DNA of 64,000 bases from Lysobacter sp036697405 (GCF_036697405.1 NZ_JBAHWA010000012.1:31823-95822), one strand, 5' to 3'. Shown: positions 45,206 through 54,000, counted from the stretch's first letter. Numbers and translations: made by a program. Notes: generated from the sequence alone by a model not told the origin.

Positions 45206-45237
45206 AAACGGCCGCATGCACCCATGCGGCCGTTTTT
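45206..45237 (+). terminator. Intrinsic terminator downstream of chitinase
   Basis: A 13-bp stem AAACGGCCGCATG / CATGCGGCCGTTT, 4-nt loop, followed by TT. Together with the T-rich end of the stem (CGTTTTTC) it is a typical rho-independent terminator. It works best for the plus strand. Confidence 0.8.
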
Positions 45238-45577
45238 CATGGCAGAACATCTTTTGACGCGGGGGCGCGTGCTCCATATGGGGGCGGCGTGAGCCGCGAT
45301 CGCGTCACCGCACCCACCGTCGACCGCCTCATTGACGAAAGCAGGCGGCCGCCATCGCGATGTCGTCGGCGAACCTGGGTCCATGGCCGTGCGGGTTGCC
45401 GCGATCGCGGCTCACGCCGCTCCCACAGAGAGCGAATGGGCGCATGTGTTTGGGTAGCAGCGCCGAGGGCCGCGACCGCGCGCCTTCGACCAGGACGCGG
45501 TCGCGGCTGGCGCCGCTGCTACCGCCGAGGGCCGAGGCCCTACAGGGTACGGACGCTCCGCGTCGCGACCAGCTCGC
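45238..45577. repeat. Palindromic repeat cluster downstream of chitinase
   Basis: No gene is seen. Four units of the GCGGCG-GAGCCGCGAxCGCG family are present: about 45281-45303 (plus), 45401-45426 (inverse), 45451-45480 (plus, with GTAGCAGCGCCGAGGGCCGCGACC) and 45497-45530 (inverse, ending GCTGCTACC). They form two facing pairs of the same family as the upstream cluster. The first pair has CGTGAGCCG cores, the second GCGCCGAGGG/GCTGGCGC cores. Confidence 0.7.
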
Positions 45578-46690
45578 TCAACTCGTCAGGCGCAGCACGT
45601 CGTCCAGCAAACCGGCGGCGGTGACTTCGGCGCCCGCGCCCGGGCCCTGGATCACCAGCGGTTGCTCGCGGTAGCGGTCTGACCAGATCGCGACTTTGTT
45701 GTCGGTGCCCGCACCGCCGGCCAGCGGATGGTCGGCCGGCAGCGATTCCAGGCCGACGCGCGCGGCGCCGTCCTGCAGACGGGCGATGAAGCGCAGGCGC
45801 TCGCCGTTCTTGTAGGCGGCCGCGTAACGCTCGCGCAGCGGCACGTCCAGCGCCGGCAAGGCGGCGTCGACGCCGTCGCGCGACAGGATCGCCAGCTCCG
45901 GCGGCACCAGCGAGGCGACCTCGACCTCGCCGGCCTCCAGCGCCACGCCGGAGGCGCGCGCCAGGATCAGCAGCTTGCGCCGCACGTCCTCGCCGGACAG
46001 ATCGTCGCGCGGATCGGGTTCGGTGTAGCCGGCATCGCGCGCCTGCCGCACCAGCGACGAGAACGGGCGCATGCCGTCGTAGTGATTGAACAACCAGGCC
46101 AGCGAACCGGAGAGCACGCCGGCGATCGCGCGGATGCGATCGCCGCCGGCCTGCAGTTCGCGCAGGGAACGCAGCAACGGCAGACCCGCGCCGACCGTGG
46201 CGCTGTCGCCGTAGCCGCTGCCGCCGGCCGCGCAGGCGCCGCGGATCGCGCGCCAGCGCGCCAGCGAGGTGCCCTGGCCGATCTTGCAAGCGGTGACGAC
46301 ATGGATGCCCTGCGCCAGCCACTGCGCGTGGCGTTCGGCCACGTCGGTGCTGGCGGTGGCATCGATCACCACCCGCGCGCCGCCCTCGCCGAGACTGGCG
46401 GCGACGTGCTCGAGCGAACTGGGTTGAGCCGCGCCGACCAGCGCCGACGCGGCGTAGTCCGGCGCCAGGCCGCCGGCATCGGCCAGCGCGCGCCGCGAAT
46501 TGGCCACGTGCACCAGCGCCAGGCGCTCGCCCAACGGCGAGCCCCGCCAAGCCTGCAGGCGCGCCAACACCGCGCCGCCGACCGTGCCGGTGCCGAGCAG
46601 CGCCAGCCGCGCCGGCGCCGGGGCCCGATAGGGATGCGGCGCGAGCGCCTGCTGCGCCTGCGCTTGCAGGACGTCGGCCGCGGCGCTCAT
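45578..46690 (-). CDS. hom: Homoserine dehydrogenase
   Basis: Reduces aspartate semialdehyde to homoserine with NAD(P)H, feeding methionine, threonine and isoleucine. 370 residues, no ACT regulatory domain, similar to the C-terminal half of ThrA-type bifunctional enzymes. Rossmann motif ALLGTGTVGGAVL, nucleotide-side IDATAS, TACKIGQGTSLARW, GGSGYGDSATVGAGLPLL, and the family signature AIAGVLSGSLAWLFNHYDG with EPDPRDDLSGEDVRRKLLILAR. The ATG at 46690 overlaps the metB stop by four bases. Last gene of the methionine operon. Confidence 0.94.
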   Translation of the reverse strand: MSAAADVLQAQAQQALAPHPYRAPAPARLALLGTGTVGGAVLARLQAWRGSPLGERLALVHVANSRRALADAGGLAPDYAASALVGAAQPSSLEHVAASLGEGGARVVIDATASTDVAERHAQWLAQGIHVVTACKIGQGTSLARWRAIRGACAAGGSGYGDSATVGAGLPLLRSLRELQAGGDRIRAIAGVLSGSLAWLFNHYDGMRPFSSLVRQARDAGYTEPDPRDDLSGEDVRRKLLILARASGVALEAGEVEVASLVPPELAILSRDGVDAALPALDVPLRERYAAAYKNGERLRFIARLQDGAARVGLESLPADHPLAGGAGTDNKVAIWSDRYREQPLVIQGPGAGAEVTAAGLLDDVLRLTS

Positions 46691-47913
46691 CGTTTCGCGC
46701 GCGCCGCCGTGGCCACCGCGTCGGCGGCGCGTTCCAGCGCGGCCTCGAGGTCGGCGATCAGGTCGTCGACGTGCTCGATGCCGACCGACAGGCGCAGCAG
46801 GCCGTCGCCGATGCCGGCCGCGGCGCGCGCTTCGGGCGACATCGCCGCGTGGGTCATGGTGGCCGGATGCGCGATCAGGCTTTCCACGCCGCCCAGCGAC
46901 TCGGCCAGGGTGAAGCACTCCAGGCCGTCGAGGAAGGCGCGCACCGCCGCCTCGCCGCCGTCGATCTCGACGCTGAGCATGGCGCCGAAGCCGAGCTGCT
47001 GGCGCGCCGCCAGGGCATGGCCCGGATGCGATTCCAGGCCCGGGTAATGGACCACGCGCACCGCCGGATGCGCGTCCAGCAGCGCCGCGATCGCCTGGGT
47101 GTTCTCCTGGTGCACGCGCAGGCGCGCATCCAGGGTGCGCAGGCCGCGCAGGGTCAGGAAGGCGTCGAACGGCGAGCCGGTCAGGCCCAGCGCGTTGGCC
47201 CACCAGGTCAGCTGCTGGTGGTGCTCGGCGCTCTTGGCGATCACCGCGCCGCCGACCACGTCGCTGTGGCCGTTGACGTACTTGGTCGTCGAATGCACGA
47301 CCAGGTCGGCGCCGAACGCGATCGGGCGCTGCAGCGCCGGCGACAGGAAGGTGTTGTCGACCACGGTCAGCGCGCCCTGCGCATGCGCGGCCTCGATCAC
47401 GAAGCGCAGGTCGGTGATGCGCAGCAAGGGGTTGGACGGGGTTTCGATCCAGACCACGGCCGGCTTGGTCGCCAGCGCCTCGGTCAGCGAACGCGGATCG
47501 GTGAGATCGGCGGTGATCAACTCGAACGCGCCCTTGGCGGCCAGCGCGTTGAACAGACGCCAGCTGCCGCCGTAGCCGTCGTGCGGCACCACGATGCGGT
47601 CGCCGGGCTTGAGGAAGGCGTGCAGGACCAGGGTGATCGCGGCCATGCCGGTGCTGGTGATCACGCCGCCGGCGCCGCCCTCGAGCTCGGCCAGGGCCTC
47701 GCCGAGCAGGTCGCGGGTGGGGTTGCCGCTGCGGGTGTAGTCGTACTGGCGCTTGTCGTTGTAGCCGGCGAAGCTGAAGTTGGACGACAGCACGATCGGC
47801 GGCGTGACCGCGCCATGGGCCGCGTCGCGGTCGATGCCGGCGCGGACGGCGGCGGTGCAGGCGTTGCGGGTGCGGATCTGGGTCACGGCGGTTCCTTCGG
47901 TGTGGGTGCTCAT
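46687..47913 (-). CDS. metB: Cystathionine gamma-synthase
   Basis: PLP enzyme of the Cys/Met metabolism family that joins an O-acylhomoserine and cysteine to cystathionine. 408 residues. Signatures: YDYTRSGNPTRDLLGEALAELEGG, STGMAAITLVLHAFL, SNPLLRI, the PLP-Lys211 in HSTTKYVNGHSD, and ESLGGVESLIAHPATMTHA near the end. A gamma-lyase or O-acylhomoserine sulfhydrylase cannot be ruled out from sequence, but the metX-metB-hom context favours transsulfuration in methionine synthesis. ATGA overlaps with both neighbours. Confidence 0.93.
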   Translation of the reverse strand: MSTHTEGTAVTQIRTRNACTAAVRAGIDRDAAHGAVTPPIVLSSNFSFAGYNDKRQYDYTRSGNPTRDLLGEALAELEGGAGGVITSTGMAAITLVLHAFLKPGDRIVVPHDGYGGSWRLFNALAAKGAFELITADLTDPRSLTEALATKPAVVWIETPSNPLLRITDLRFVIEAAHAQGALTVVDNTFLSPALQRPIAFGADLVVHSTTKYVNGHSDVVGGAVIAKSAEHHQQLTWWANALGLTGSPFDAFLTLRGLRTLDARLRVHQENTQAIAALLDAHPAVRVVHYPGLESHPGHALAARQQLGFGAMLSVEIDGGEAAVRAFLDGLECFTLAESLGGVESLIAHPATMTHAAMSPEARAAAGIGDGLLRLSVGIEHVDDLIADLEAALERAADAVATAARAKR

Positions 47914-48965
47914 GCCGCCGCCTGGCTACAGTCGGCCAGCGCTTCGCGCAGGATGGTGTCGATGTCGCCGGCCTCCTTGAGGCAGGCGTCGTGTCCGTAG
48001 ATCGAGCGCAGCACGCGCAGGCGGGTTTCGCCGCGCAGGCGCTCGACCAGGTCGTAGGATTCGGACAGCGGGATCAGGCGGTCCTCGCTGACCGCGACCA
48101 CGGTCACCGGCACGCGGATCAGGCTGGGATCGACCTGCTGCAGATCGATCGATTCCGACAGGCGCAGGAACGCGGCGGTCGGCGTGCGCGCCACGTACTT
48201 GGCGCCGCAATGGTCGAGATAGTCCTCGGCGTCGACGCGCACGCGGCCGTCGCGCACCTGGGCGGCGCCGAAGCGCTCGGCGAATTCCTCGGGGGTGCGG
48301 TAGCTGAGCACCGCCAGTTCGCGCGCCAGCGCCAGGCCCTGGCTCTCGTCGCATTGCAGCGCGCCCAGCGCGACCGCGCGGCGCTGCAGCGCGCGCCAGG
48401 CCGCGGCGTAGGGGTGGGCGCGGTGGGTGCCGCTGATCGAGACCAGCGCGCCGACCCGCTGCGGATGGCGCGCGGCGAACTGCAGGCCGACCATGGCGCC
48501 GTAGGAGTAGCCGACGAAGGCCTCCAGGCGCTCGATCTTCAGCGCGTCCAGCAGCGCCGCGATCGCGTCGGCCTGGTCGGCCGGGTCCAGCGCCACGTCG
48601 AGCGCGCCGTCGGCGCCCAGCCAGTCGAACGCGAGCAGGCGATGGCGGCCGGGATCGAGCGCGCGGCCGCGGCCGACCTGGGTCTCCCACCAGCCGCCCT
48701 CGGGATGGGCGCGGCTGGGCGCGAGGTGGCGATGGGCGGAGATGCCGCCGGCCACGAACAGCACCGGCAGCGCGGCCTCGCCCTGGATCTCGTAACGCAG
48801 CACCACGCTGCGGCGGCCGGCGTGGCGCAGCTCGAGGTCCAGACGCAGTTCGCCGCGCACGGCGTCGCGCTCGGCGGCCAGGGCGACGAAGGCGTCGCTG
48901 CGCTCGAACGCGGCGGTCTGGGATACGGAGGGTTCTGCGAAGGCGGTAGCGGGGGCGAAGCTCAT
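47910..48965 (-). CDS. metX: Homoserine O-acyltransferase, MetX type
   Basis: Alpha/beta hydrolase-fold acyltransferase that activates homoserine for methionine synthesis; xanthomonad members of this kind are often annotated as homoserine O-succinyltransferases. 351 residues. Oxyanion-region VLFVAGGISAHRH, nucleophile Ser154 in VGYSYGAMVGLQFAARHP, Asp in VSEDRLIPLSES and His in YGHDACLKEAG complete the triad. The acyl donor cannot be decided by eye. Starts at 48974 and 49001 are possible alternatives, since no strong ribosome site distinguishes them. First gene of the operon, directly behind the SAM riboswitch. Confidence 0.92.
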   Translation of the reverse strand: MSFAPATAFAEPSVSQTAAFERSDAFVALAAERDAVRGELRLDLELRHAGRRSVVLRYEIQGEAALPVLFVAGGISAHRHLAPSRAHPEGGWWETQVGRGRALDPGRHRLLAFDWLGADGALDVALDPADQADAIAALLDALKIERLEAFVGYSYGAMVGLQFAARHPQRVGALVSISGTHRAHPYAAAWRALQRRAVALGALQCDESQGLALARELAVLSYRTPEEFAERFGAAQVRDGRVRVDAEDYLDHCGAKYVARTPTAAFLRLSESIDLQQVDPSLIRVPVTVVAVSEDRLIPLSESYDLVERLRGETRLRVLRSIYGHDACLKEAGDIDTILREALADCSQAAA

Positions 48966-49034
48966 GGCGGGCATCCGAAGTGACGGGGCCATCGAGCTTG
49001 CAAGTCGCTCGTGCGCGGCAGCGCACGTCGCAAC

Positions 49035-49145
49035 CATCTTCCGACCGACGCCTAGGCGGGCCGCAGGAATTGGCACCTTCACGCGACTTGCGTCGCGTTG
49101 GGTTGCCCCGGCTTCTAAGGGCCTGTCCCTCAGCCGGTCTCGATG
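49035..49145 (-). ncRNA. SAM-I (S-box) riboswitch for metX-metB-hom
   Basis: On the minus strand the SAM-I core is readable in order: P1 5' strand CATCGAGACCG, then GAGGGACAGGCCC (P2 and kink-turn region), GCCGGGGCAACC (J2/P2 return), a P3 stem (ACGCGAC...GTCGCGT), AAGGTGCCAATTCCTGC (P4 with the conserved GGTGC...ATTCCTGC), and the P1 3' strand CGGTC...GATG. Binding of S-adenosylmethionine would stabilise the fold and switch expression off. It ends 70 bases before the metX start. Whether it acts on transcription or translation is not settled. Confidence 0.9.
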
Positions 49146-49267
49146 GATGCGGCCAGTCTGCCCGCGCTCCGAGGGCATGTCAATCGCTTCATCCGCATAT
49201 AGCGATTAATCATAAGCTCGCGACCCGCATCACAAAAACCCGCGCCCGCCGCATACACTTCGCGTCC

Positions 49268-50356
49268 ATGACCCCACGCCTCCTTGCCGCGGCGACCCTC
49301 GCCGCCCTGCTCGCCGCCTGCGCCACCACGCAGCCCCGCTCCGCGCCGGTCGCCGGCACGCCCGGCATCGCCTCGATCGCCGAGCGCTACGTGTCGGCGG
49401 AAACGCCGAAGGAAGAGCTGGATTCGCTGGCCACCTGGCCGACCGAAGACGGCAAGACCTGGCTGATCGCCACCGCCAAGTCGACCCATCGCCTGGACGT
49501 CTACGACGCCGACACCGGCGAAGCGCTGCGCACGGTCGGCGGCGAAGGCAAGGCGATCGGCCAGTTCGACCGCCCCAACGGCATCGCGGTCTATGCCGAC
49601 CACGCCTTCGTGGTCGAGCGCGACAACCGCCGCGTGCAGGTGTTCGCCCTGCCCGACTTCACCCCGCTGGGCAGCTTCGGCGAACAGGAGCTGCGCAGCC
49701 CCTACGGCATCTGGCTGACCGAGACCGAGCCGGGCGAGCTCGAGGTCTACGTCACCGACAGCTTCATGTACGGCAAGAAGTTCGACCAGGTGCCGCCGTG
49801 GGCCGAGCTCGACCAGCGCGTGCGCCGCTACCGCATCCAGTTCGACCAGGACGGCCGCATGCGCGCCAACTACGGCGGTGCCTTCGGCGACACCAGCGAA
49901 GCCGCGGCGCTGCGCATGGTCGAATCGATCGCCGGCGACCCCGCCAACGACCGCCTGCTGATCGCCGACGAGGACCGTCGCCACGAATCCACGCTGCGCG
50001 AGTACACCTTCGGCGGCAAGTACACCGGCCGCAGCCTGCCCGACCGCAGCTTCGGCGCAGAGGCCGAGGGCGTGGCGCTGTGGACCTGTCCGGACGGCGG
50101 CGGCTACTGGATCGCGGTCGACCAGCTCGCGCCGCTGACCGTGTTCCACTTGTTCGATCGCGTCACTCTGGCGCCGGTCGGCAGCTTCGAGGGCAAGGTC
50201 ACCGCGCACACCGACGGCGTCGCCCTGCACGCCGCCTCCACCGCGGGCTTCCCCAGCGGCGCGCTGTTCGCCGTGCACGACGACAAAGCCGTGACCGCGT
50301 TCGATCTCGCCGACGTGGCCCACGCGCTAAACTTGAAACCGGGCTGCACCGAGTAG
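49268..50356 (+). CDS. Phytase-like beta-propeller lipoprotein
   Basis: 362 residues, lipoprotein signal with lipobox LLAAC (Cys18). The mature part resembles six-bladed beta-propeller phytases (3-phytase) and NHL-type lipoproteins: FDRPNGIAVYADHAFVVERDNRRVQVF, SPYGIWL, VESIAGDPANDRLLIADEDRR and YWIAVDQLAPLTVFHLFD. Acidic residues placed to bind Ca2+ are present (ADEDRR, VTDSF), but the phytase active site was not fully assigned. It is a membrane-bound periplasmic protein. The M23 gene follows after 8 bp. Confidence 0.75.
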   Translation: MTPRLLAAATLAALLAACATTQPRSAPVAGTPGIASIAERYVSAETPKEELDSLATWPTEDGKTWLIATAKSTHRLDVYDADTGEALRTVGGEGKAIGQFDRPNGIAVYADHAFVVERDNRRVQVFALPDFTPLGSFGEQELRSPYGIWLTETEPGELEVYVTDSFMYGKKFDQVPPWAELDQRVRRYRIQFDQDGRMRANYGGAFGDTSEAAALRMVESIAGDPANDRLLIADEDRRHESTLREYTFGGKYTGRSLPDRSFGAEAEGVALWTCPDGGGYWIAVDQLAPLTVFHLFDRVTLAPVGSFEGKVTAHTDGVALHAASTAGFPSGALFAVHDDKAVTAFDLADVAHALNLKPGCTE

Positions 50357-50364
50357 GAACTCGC

Positions 50365-51288
50365 ATGGTTTGGGGGCCGCGCGCCTTGGCCGTATCGCTG
50401 TGCGTGGCGGCTCTGGCCGCCGCGCCGCAGGCGCATGCCGGCAAGATCTACCGCTGGACCGATCGCAGCGGCATCACCCATTACGGCGACCACGTGCCCG
50501 AGGCGGCGCCGCCGTCCGAGGTCAAGGTGATCCCGGTCCACAGCGAGCCCGGCGCGATCGCGCGGCTGCGCATCGAATCCGACGGCAACCGCTACCTGGC
50601 CTGGGCCGACAACAACCTGTCCGGCCCGATCGAGGTCAAGGTCGACTACAGCCAGAGCTACGGCGGCGGCGTGGGCGGCACCTCGACCCTGCCGGCGCGC
50701 GCCACCGTGGCCGCGCGCGCCAGCGCGCTGGTCGCGGTGCTGAGCCCGGAGGACTCCGGGCGCGGCATCGAGCTGCAGATGGAAAGCCTGCCCGGCGATC
50801 CGGGCGCGCGCCCGCGCAACGTCGACTACGTGCTGCCGCTGCGCCAGAACAACTTCCGCATCGACCAGGGCTACGGCGGCCAGTTCAGCCACAGCGACCC
50901 GGAGAACCGCTACGCGGTCGACTTCGCGGCCGAGATCGGCACCCCGGTGCTGGCCGCGCGCGAAGGCGTGGTGATGCAGATCGAGTCCGATTTCGACAAG
51001 GCCGGGCTCAACCGCGAGAAATACGGCGGCCGCGCCAACTTCGTGCGCATCGTCCACGACGACGGCAGCATGGCCTTGTACGCCCACCTCAAGGCCGACG
51101 GCGCCCTGGTCCGGGTCGGCCAGCGCGTGCGCGCGGGCCAGCAGATCGGCCTGTCCGGCAATACCGGCTTCACCACCGGGCCGCACCTGCACTTCGCGAT
51201 CCAGGTCAACCGCGGCATGCGCCTGGAGTCGATTCCGTTCCGGATGACCGGGCCGTCGGGGCCGCTACGGATCTCCGGCGGGCTCTAG
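50365..51288 (+). CDS. M23 metallopeptidase with DUF4124 domain
   Basis: 307 residues. Signal peptide cut after QAHA; then a DUF4124 segment (KIYRWTDRSGITHYGDHVPE, about 26-45). The M23 (LytM) peptidase domain holds zinc ligands His in QFSHSDPE and Asp in RYAVDF, the return motif SGNTGFTTGPHLHFAIQ with the HxH pair, so it is probably active on peptidoglycan cross-bridges or as a divisome activator. A GGAAC ribosome site precedes the ATG. It shares orientation and an 8-bp gap with the phytase-like gene. Confidence 0.93.
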   Translation: MVWGPRALAVSLCVAALAAAPQAHAGKIYRWTDRSGITHYGDHVPEAAPPSEVKVIPVHSEPGAIARLRIESDGNRYLAWADNNLSGPIEVKVDYSQSYGGGVGGTSTLPARATVAARASALVAVLSPEDSGRGIELQMESLPGDPGARPRNVDYVLPLRQNNFRIDQGYGGQFSHSDPENRYAVDFAAEIGTPVLAAREGVVMQIESDFDKAGLNREKYGGRANFVRIVHDDGSMALYAHLKADGALVRVGQRVRAGQQIGLSGNTGFTTGPHLHFAIQVNRGMRLESIPFRMTGPSGPLRISGGL

Positions 51289-51305
51289 AGGGCAAAAGCA
51301 AAAGC

Positions 51306-51447
51306 AAATCCCCCGTCGCCCGCTGCGCGGGTGCCCGCCCGCTTTTTCAAAGGGGGCTAGAGCACGGCAGCCGGCGCGTCGCCCACCTTTCCTGCATGTC
51401 GCCCAGCTTCGCCTCCCCCTTTGGAAAAGGGGGATTGAGGGGGATTT
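51306..51447. repeat. MITE-like repeat copy 2
   Basis: The second copy of the 2113-2262 element. The right end AAAAGGGGGATTGAGGGGG (51425-51443) is exact; the left end has decayed to AAATCCCCC (51306-51314) and GCTTTTTCAAAGGGGGC (51341-51357). It lies between the M23 gene and prfC. The central 65 bases differ from copy 1 except for short shared words. Confidence 0.75.
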
Positions 51448-51547
51448 ACTTCCGCCCGTCCACGCCCCTCCAGGCCCCAGCCCCACTACCGGCTATAATC
51501 GCGCCCCTACTCCTTACCTTCCGGCGCGCCCGGTGCGCGCCGTCGCC

Positions 51548-53152
51548 ATGTCCGACGTTTCCCTAGAAGCCCTCCGCCGACGCACCTTCGCGATCATTTC
51601 GCATCCCGACGCCGGCAAGACCACCCTCACCGAGAAGCTGCTGCTGTTCGGCGGCGCGATCCAGATGGCCGGCTCGGTCAAGGGCCGCAAGGCCGCGCGC
51701 CACGCGACCTCGGACTGGATGGCGCTGGAAAAGGAGCGCGGCATCTCGGTGACCTCCTCGGTGATGCAGTTCCCCTACGAGGGCCGCATCGTCAACCTGC
51801 TAGACACCCCCGGCCACGCCGACTTCGGCGAGGACACCTACCGCGTGCTGACCGCGGTCGACTCGGCGCTGATGGTGATCGACGTGGCCAAGGGCGTGGA
51901 GGAGCGCACGATCAAGCTGATGGAGGTCTGCCGCCTGCGCGACACGCCGATCATGACCTTCATCAACAAGCTCGACCGCGAGGGCAAGAACCCGATCGAC
52001 CTGCTGGACGAAGTGGAATCGGTGCTGGGCATCCAGTGCGCGCCGATCACCTGGCCGATCGGCATGGGCCAGCGCCTCAAGGGCGTGGTCCACCTGCTCA
52101 CCGGCGAAGTGCACCTGTTCGAACAGGGTCGCAACTTCACCCGCCAGGACTCGACGATCTTCGCTTCGATCGACGACCCGGCCCTGGAGGCGCGTATCGG
52201 CGCGGACGCGCTGCGCGAAGTGCGCGACGAACTCGAGCTGGTGCAGGGCGCATCGCACCCGTTCGACAAGCAGGCCTACCTGGCCGGCAAGCAGACGCCG
52301 GTGTCGTTCGGCTCGGCGGTCAACAACTTCGGCGTGCAGCTGCTGCTGGACTTCTTCGTCGAGCACGCGCCGCCGCCGAAGCCGCGCGAGACCACCGGCC
52401 GCGAAGTCGCGGCGACGGAAAACAAGCTCACCGGCTTCGTGTTCAAGATCCAGGCCAACATGGACCCGCAGCACCGCGATCGCGTCGCGTTCATGCGCAT
52501 CTGCTCGGGCAAGTTCAGCGCCGGCATGAAAGCCTTCCAGGTACGCACCGGCAAGGAAGTGAAGCTGGCCAATGCGCTGACCTTCATGGCCTCCGACCGC
52601 GAGATCGCCGAAACCGCCTACTCCGGCGACGTCATCGGCATCCACAACCACGGCACGATCTCGATCGGCGACAGCTTCACCGAGGGCGAGGCGCTGTCGT
52701 TCACCGGCATCCCCAACTTCGCCCCCGAACTGTTCCGGCGCGCGCGCCTGCGCGATCCGCTCAAGCTCAAGCAGTTGCAGAAGGGCCTGGCCCAGCTGTC
52801 GGAGGAAGGCGCGACCCAGTTCTTCCGCCCGCTGATGAGCAACGACCTGATCCTGGGCGCGGTCGGCGTGCTGCAGTTCGACGTGGTCGCCTACCGGCTC
52901 AAGGACGAGTACGGCGTGGACGCCAGCTTCGAACAGGTCAGCGTCGCCACCGCGCGCTGGATCCGCTGCGCCGACGCCAAGAAGCTGGAGGAGTTCCGCG
53001 ACAAGAACGCGATGAACCTGGCCCTGGACGCGGCCGGCGAACTGGTCTACCTGGCCCCGACCCGGGTCAATCTGCAACTGGCGCAGGAACGCGCGCCGGG
53101 CGTGCAGTTCCTGGCCACGCGCGAGCACGCGCACGCGGTGGCGCTGGACTGA
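51548..53152 (+). CDS. prfC: Peptide chain release factor 3
   Basis: GTPase that removes RF1/RF2 from the ribosome after peptide release. 534 residues, standard length. G1 SHPDAGKTTLTEKLL, switch I ATSDWMALEKERGISVTSSVM, G3 DTPGHADFGEDTYR, G4 NKLDRE, and the RF3-specific C-terminal domains (FKIQANMDPQHRDR, QFFRPLMSNDLILGAVGVLQFDV). The ATG at 51548 matches the family start; an in-frame ATG five codons upstream is possible. The stop overlaps the next start by one base (TGATG). Confidence 0.97.
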   Translation: MSDVSLEALRRRTFAIISHPDAGKTTLTEKLLLFGGAIQMAGSVKGRKAARHATSDWMALEKERGISVTSSVMQFPYEGRIVNLLDTPGHADFGEDTYRVLTAVDSALMVIDVAKGVEERTIKLMEVCRLRDTPIMTFINKLDREGKNPIDLLDEVESVLGIQCAPITWPIGMGQRLKGVVHLLTGEVHLFEQGRNFTRQDSTIFASIDDPALEARIGADALREVRDELELVQGASHPFDKQAYLAGKQTPVSFGSAVNNFGVQLLLDFFVEHAPPPKPRETTGREVAATENKLTGFVFKIQANMDPQHRDRVAFMRICSGKFSAGMKAFQVRTGKEVKLANALTFMASDREIAETAYSGDVIGIHNHGTISIGDSFTEGEALSFTGIPNFAPELFRRARLRDPLKLKQLQKGLAQLSEEGATQFFRPLMSNDLILGAVGVLQFDVVAYRLKDEYGVDASFEQVSVATARWIRCADAKKLEEFRDKNAMNLALDAAGELVYLAPTRVNLQLAQERAPGVQFLATREHAHAVALD

Positions 53153-53640
53153 TGTCGCGGCTGCGGCAGTGGTGGCTGTACCTGATGAGCAAGCGCAGCG
53201 AAGTCGCCGCGCTGGACTACAAGGACGCCTACATGGCCAAGGTGATCATGGACATCCACCGCCTGCGCGGCGACAAGGCGCAGGCGATGGTGCCCTTGCG
53301 CGCGCTGCAGCCGATCCACCGCATCGACCGCGAATCCGCCCAGCAGGCCACCCGCGCACGCGCCCAGGCGCTGGCCGCGCGGCGCGAGGAACTGCTGGCC
53401 CACGGCCGGCTGGACCTGGCCGCCCTGACCGAGATCATTCCCTCGGTATCGCAGATCAAGGTCGTGCGCGACGGCGAGCGCTGGCTCGCGTTCGAGGGCA
53501 ACGGCCGCCTGTACGCGATGCGCGAGGCCTTCGGCGAGGACTGCGCGCTGCTGGTCGAGGTAGAGGAATACCGCTTCCCGCACCCGCACAAGATCCAGCG
53601 CCGGCTGCGGCGGGTGCGCCAGCTCAACACCCTGGAATGA
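53152..53640 (+). CDS. Unknown protein co-translated with prfC
   Basis: 162 residues, not recognised. TGATG overlap with prfC implies re-initiation. The protein is basic with N-terminal helices (WWLYLMSKRSEVAALDYKDAYMAKVIMDIHRL), a middle helical region rich in Ala/Arg, and a strand pair IIPSVSQIKVVRDGERWLAFEGNGRLYAMREAFG. The IxVxRDGxxWxAFEGxxRLxA pattern hints at a ParB/Srx-like nuclease-like fold, but this is weak. No signal peptide. Confidence 0.8.
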   Translation: MSRLRQWWLYLMSKRSEVAALDYKDAYMAKVIMDIHRLRGDKAQAMVPLRALQPIHRIDRESAQQATRARAQALAARREELLAHGRLDLAALTEIIPSVSQIKVVRDGERWLAFEGNGRLYAMREAFGEDCALLVEVEEYRFPHPHKIQRRLRRVRQLNTLE

Positions 53641-53760
53641 GGCGCAGGGCGGGCCCGGCCTCGCCGGACCAGAACCGGGCGCGCGTCACATTTTTCCCCG
53701 GGATCGGCTAGCATCGACCCACCGCGGCGGGGGCCGCGGCAACCTAGCAAGGGGAATGCA

Positions 53761-54000
53761 ATGTATCTATTGGGTTTGGGGCTGAGTGTGATCGGCGTGC
53801 TGTGGATCGTGGTCAACGCGTTCCGCGAAAGCGTGCTGTGGGGACTGGGCTCGCTGTTGATTCCGCTGGTCGCACTGGTGTTCGCGATCATGAATTTTTC
53901 CGAGAACAAGATCCCGCTGCTGATCTGCGTGGTCGGAACCGTGCTGACGGTCATGGGGATGCCGTCGATGGCCGAGATCGCCGCGCAGCCGGCGGCCTGA
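53761..54000 (+). CDS. Small membrane protein
   Basis: 79 residues with three likely transmembrane helices (LGLGLSVIGVLWIVVNAF, LGSLLIPLVALVFAIMNF, PLLICVVGTVLTVMGM). The start is supported by an AGGGGA ribosome site 7 bases upstream. A CACATTTTTCCCC stretch and GCTAGCAT at about 53690-53716 may belong to its promoter. No family was identified. Confidence 0.8.
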   Translation: MYLLGLGLSVIGVLWIVVNAFRESVLWGLGSLLIPLVALVFAIMNFSENKIPLLICVVGTVLTVMGMPSMAEIAAQPAA

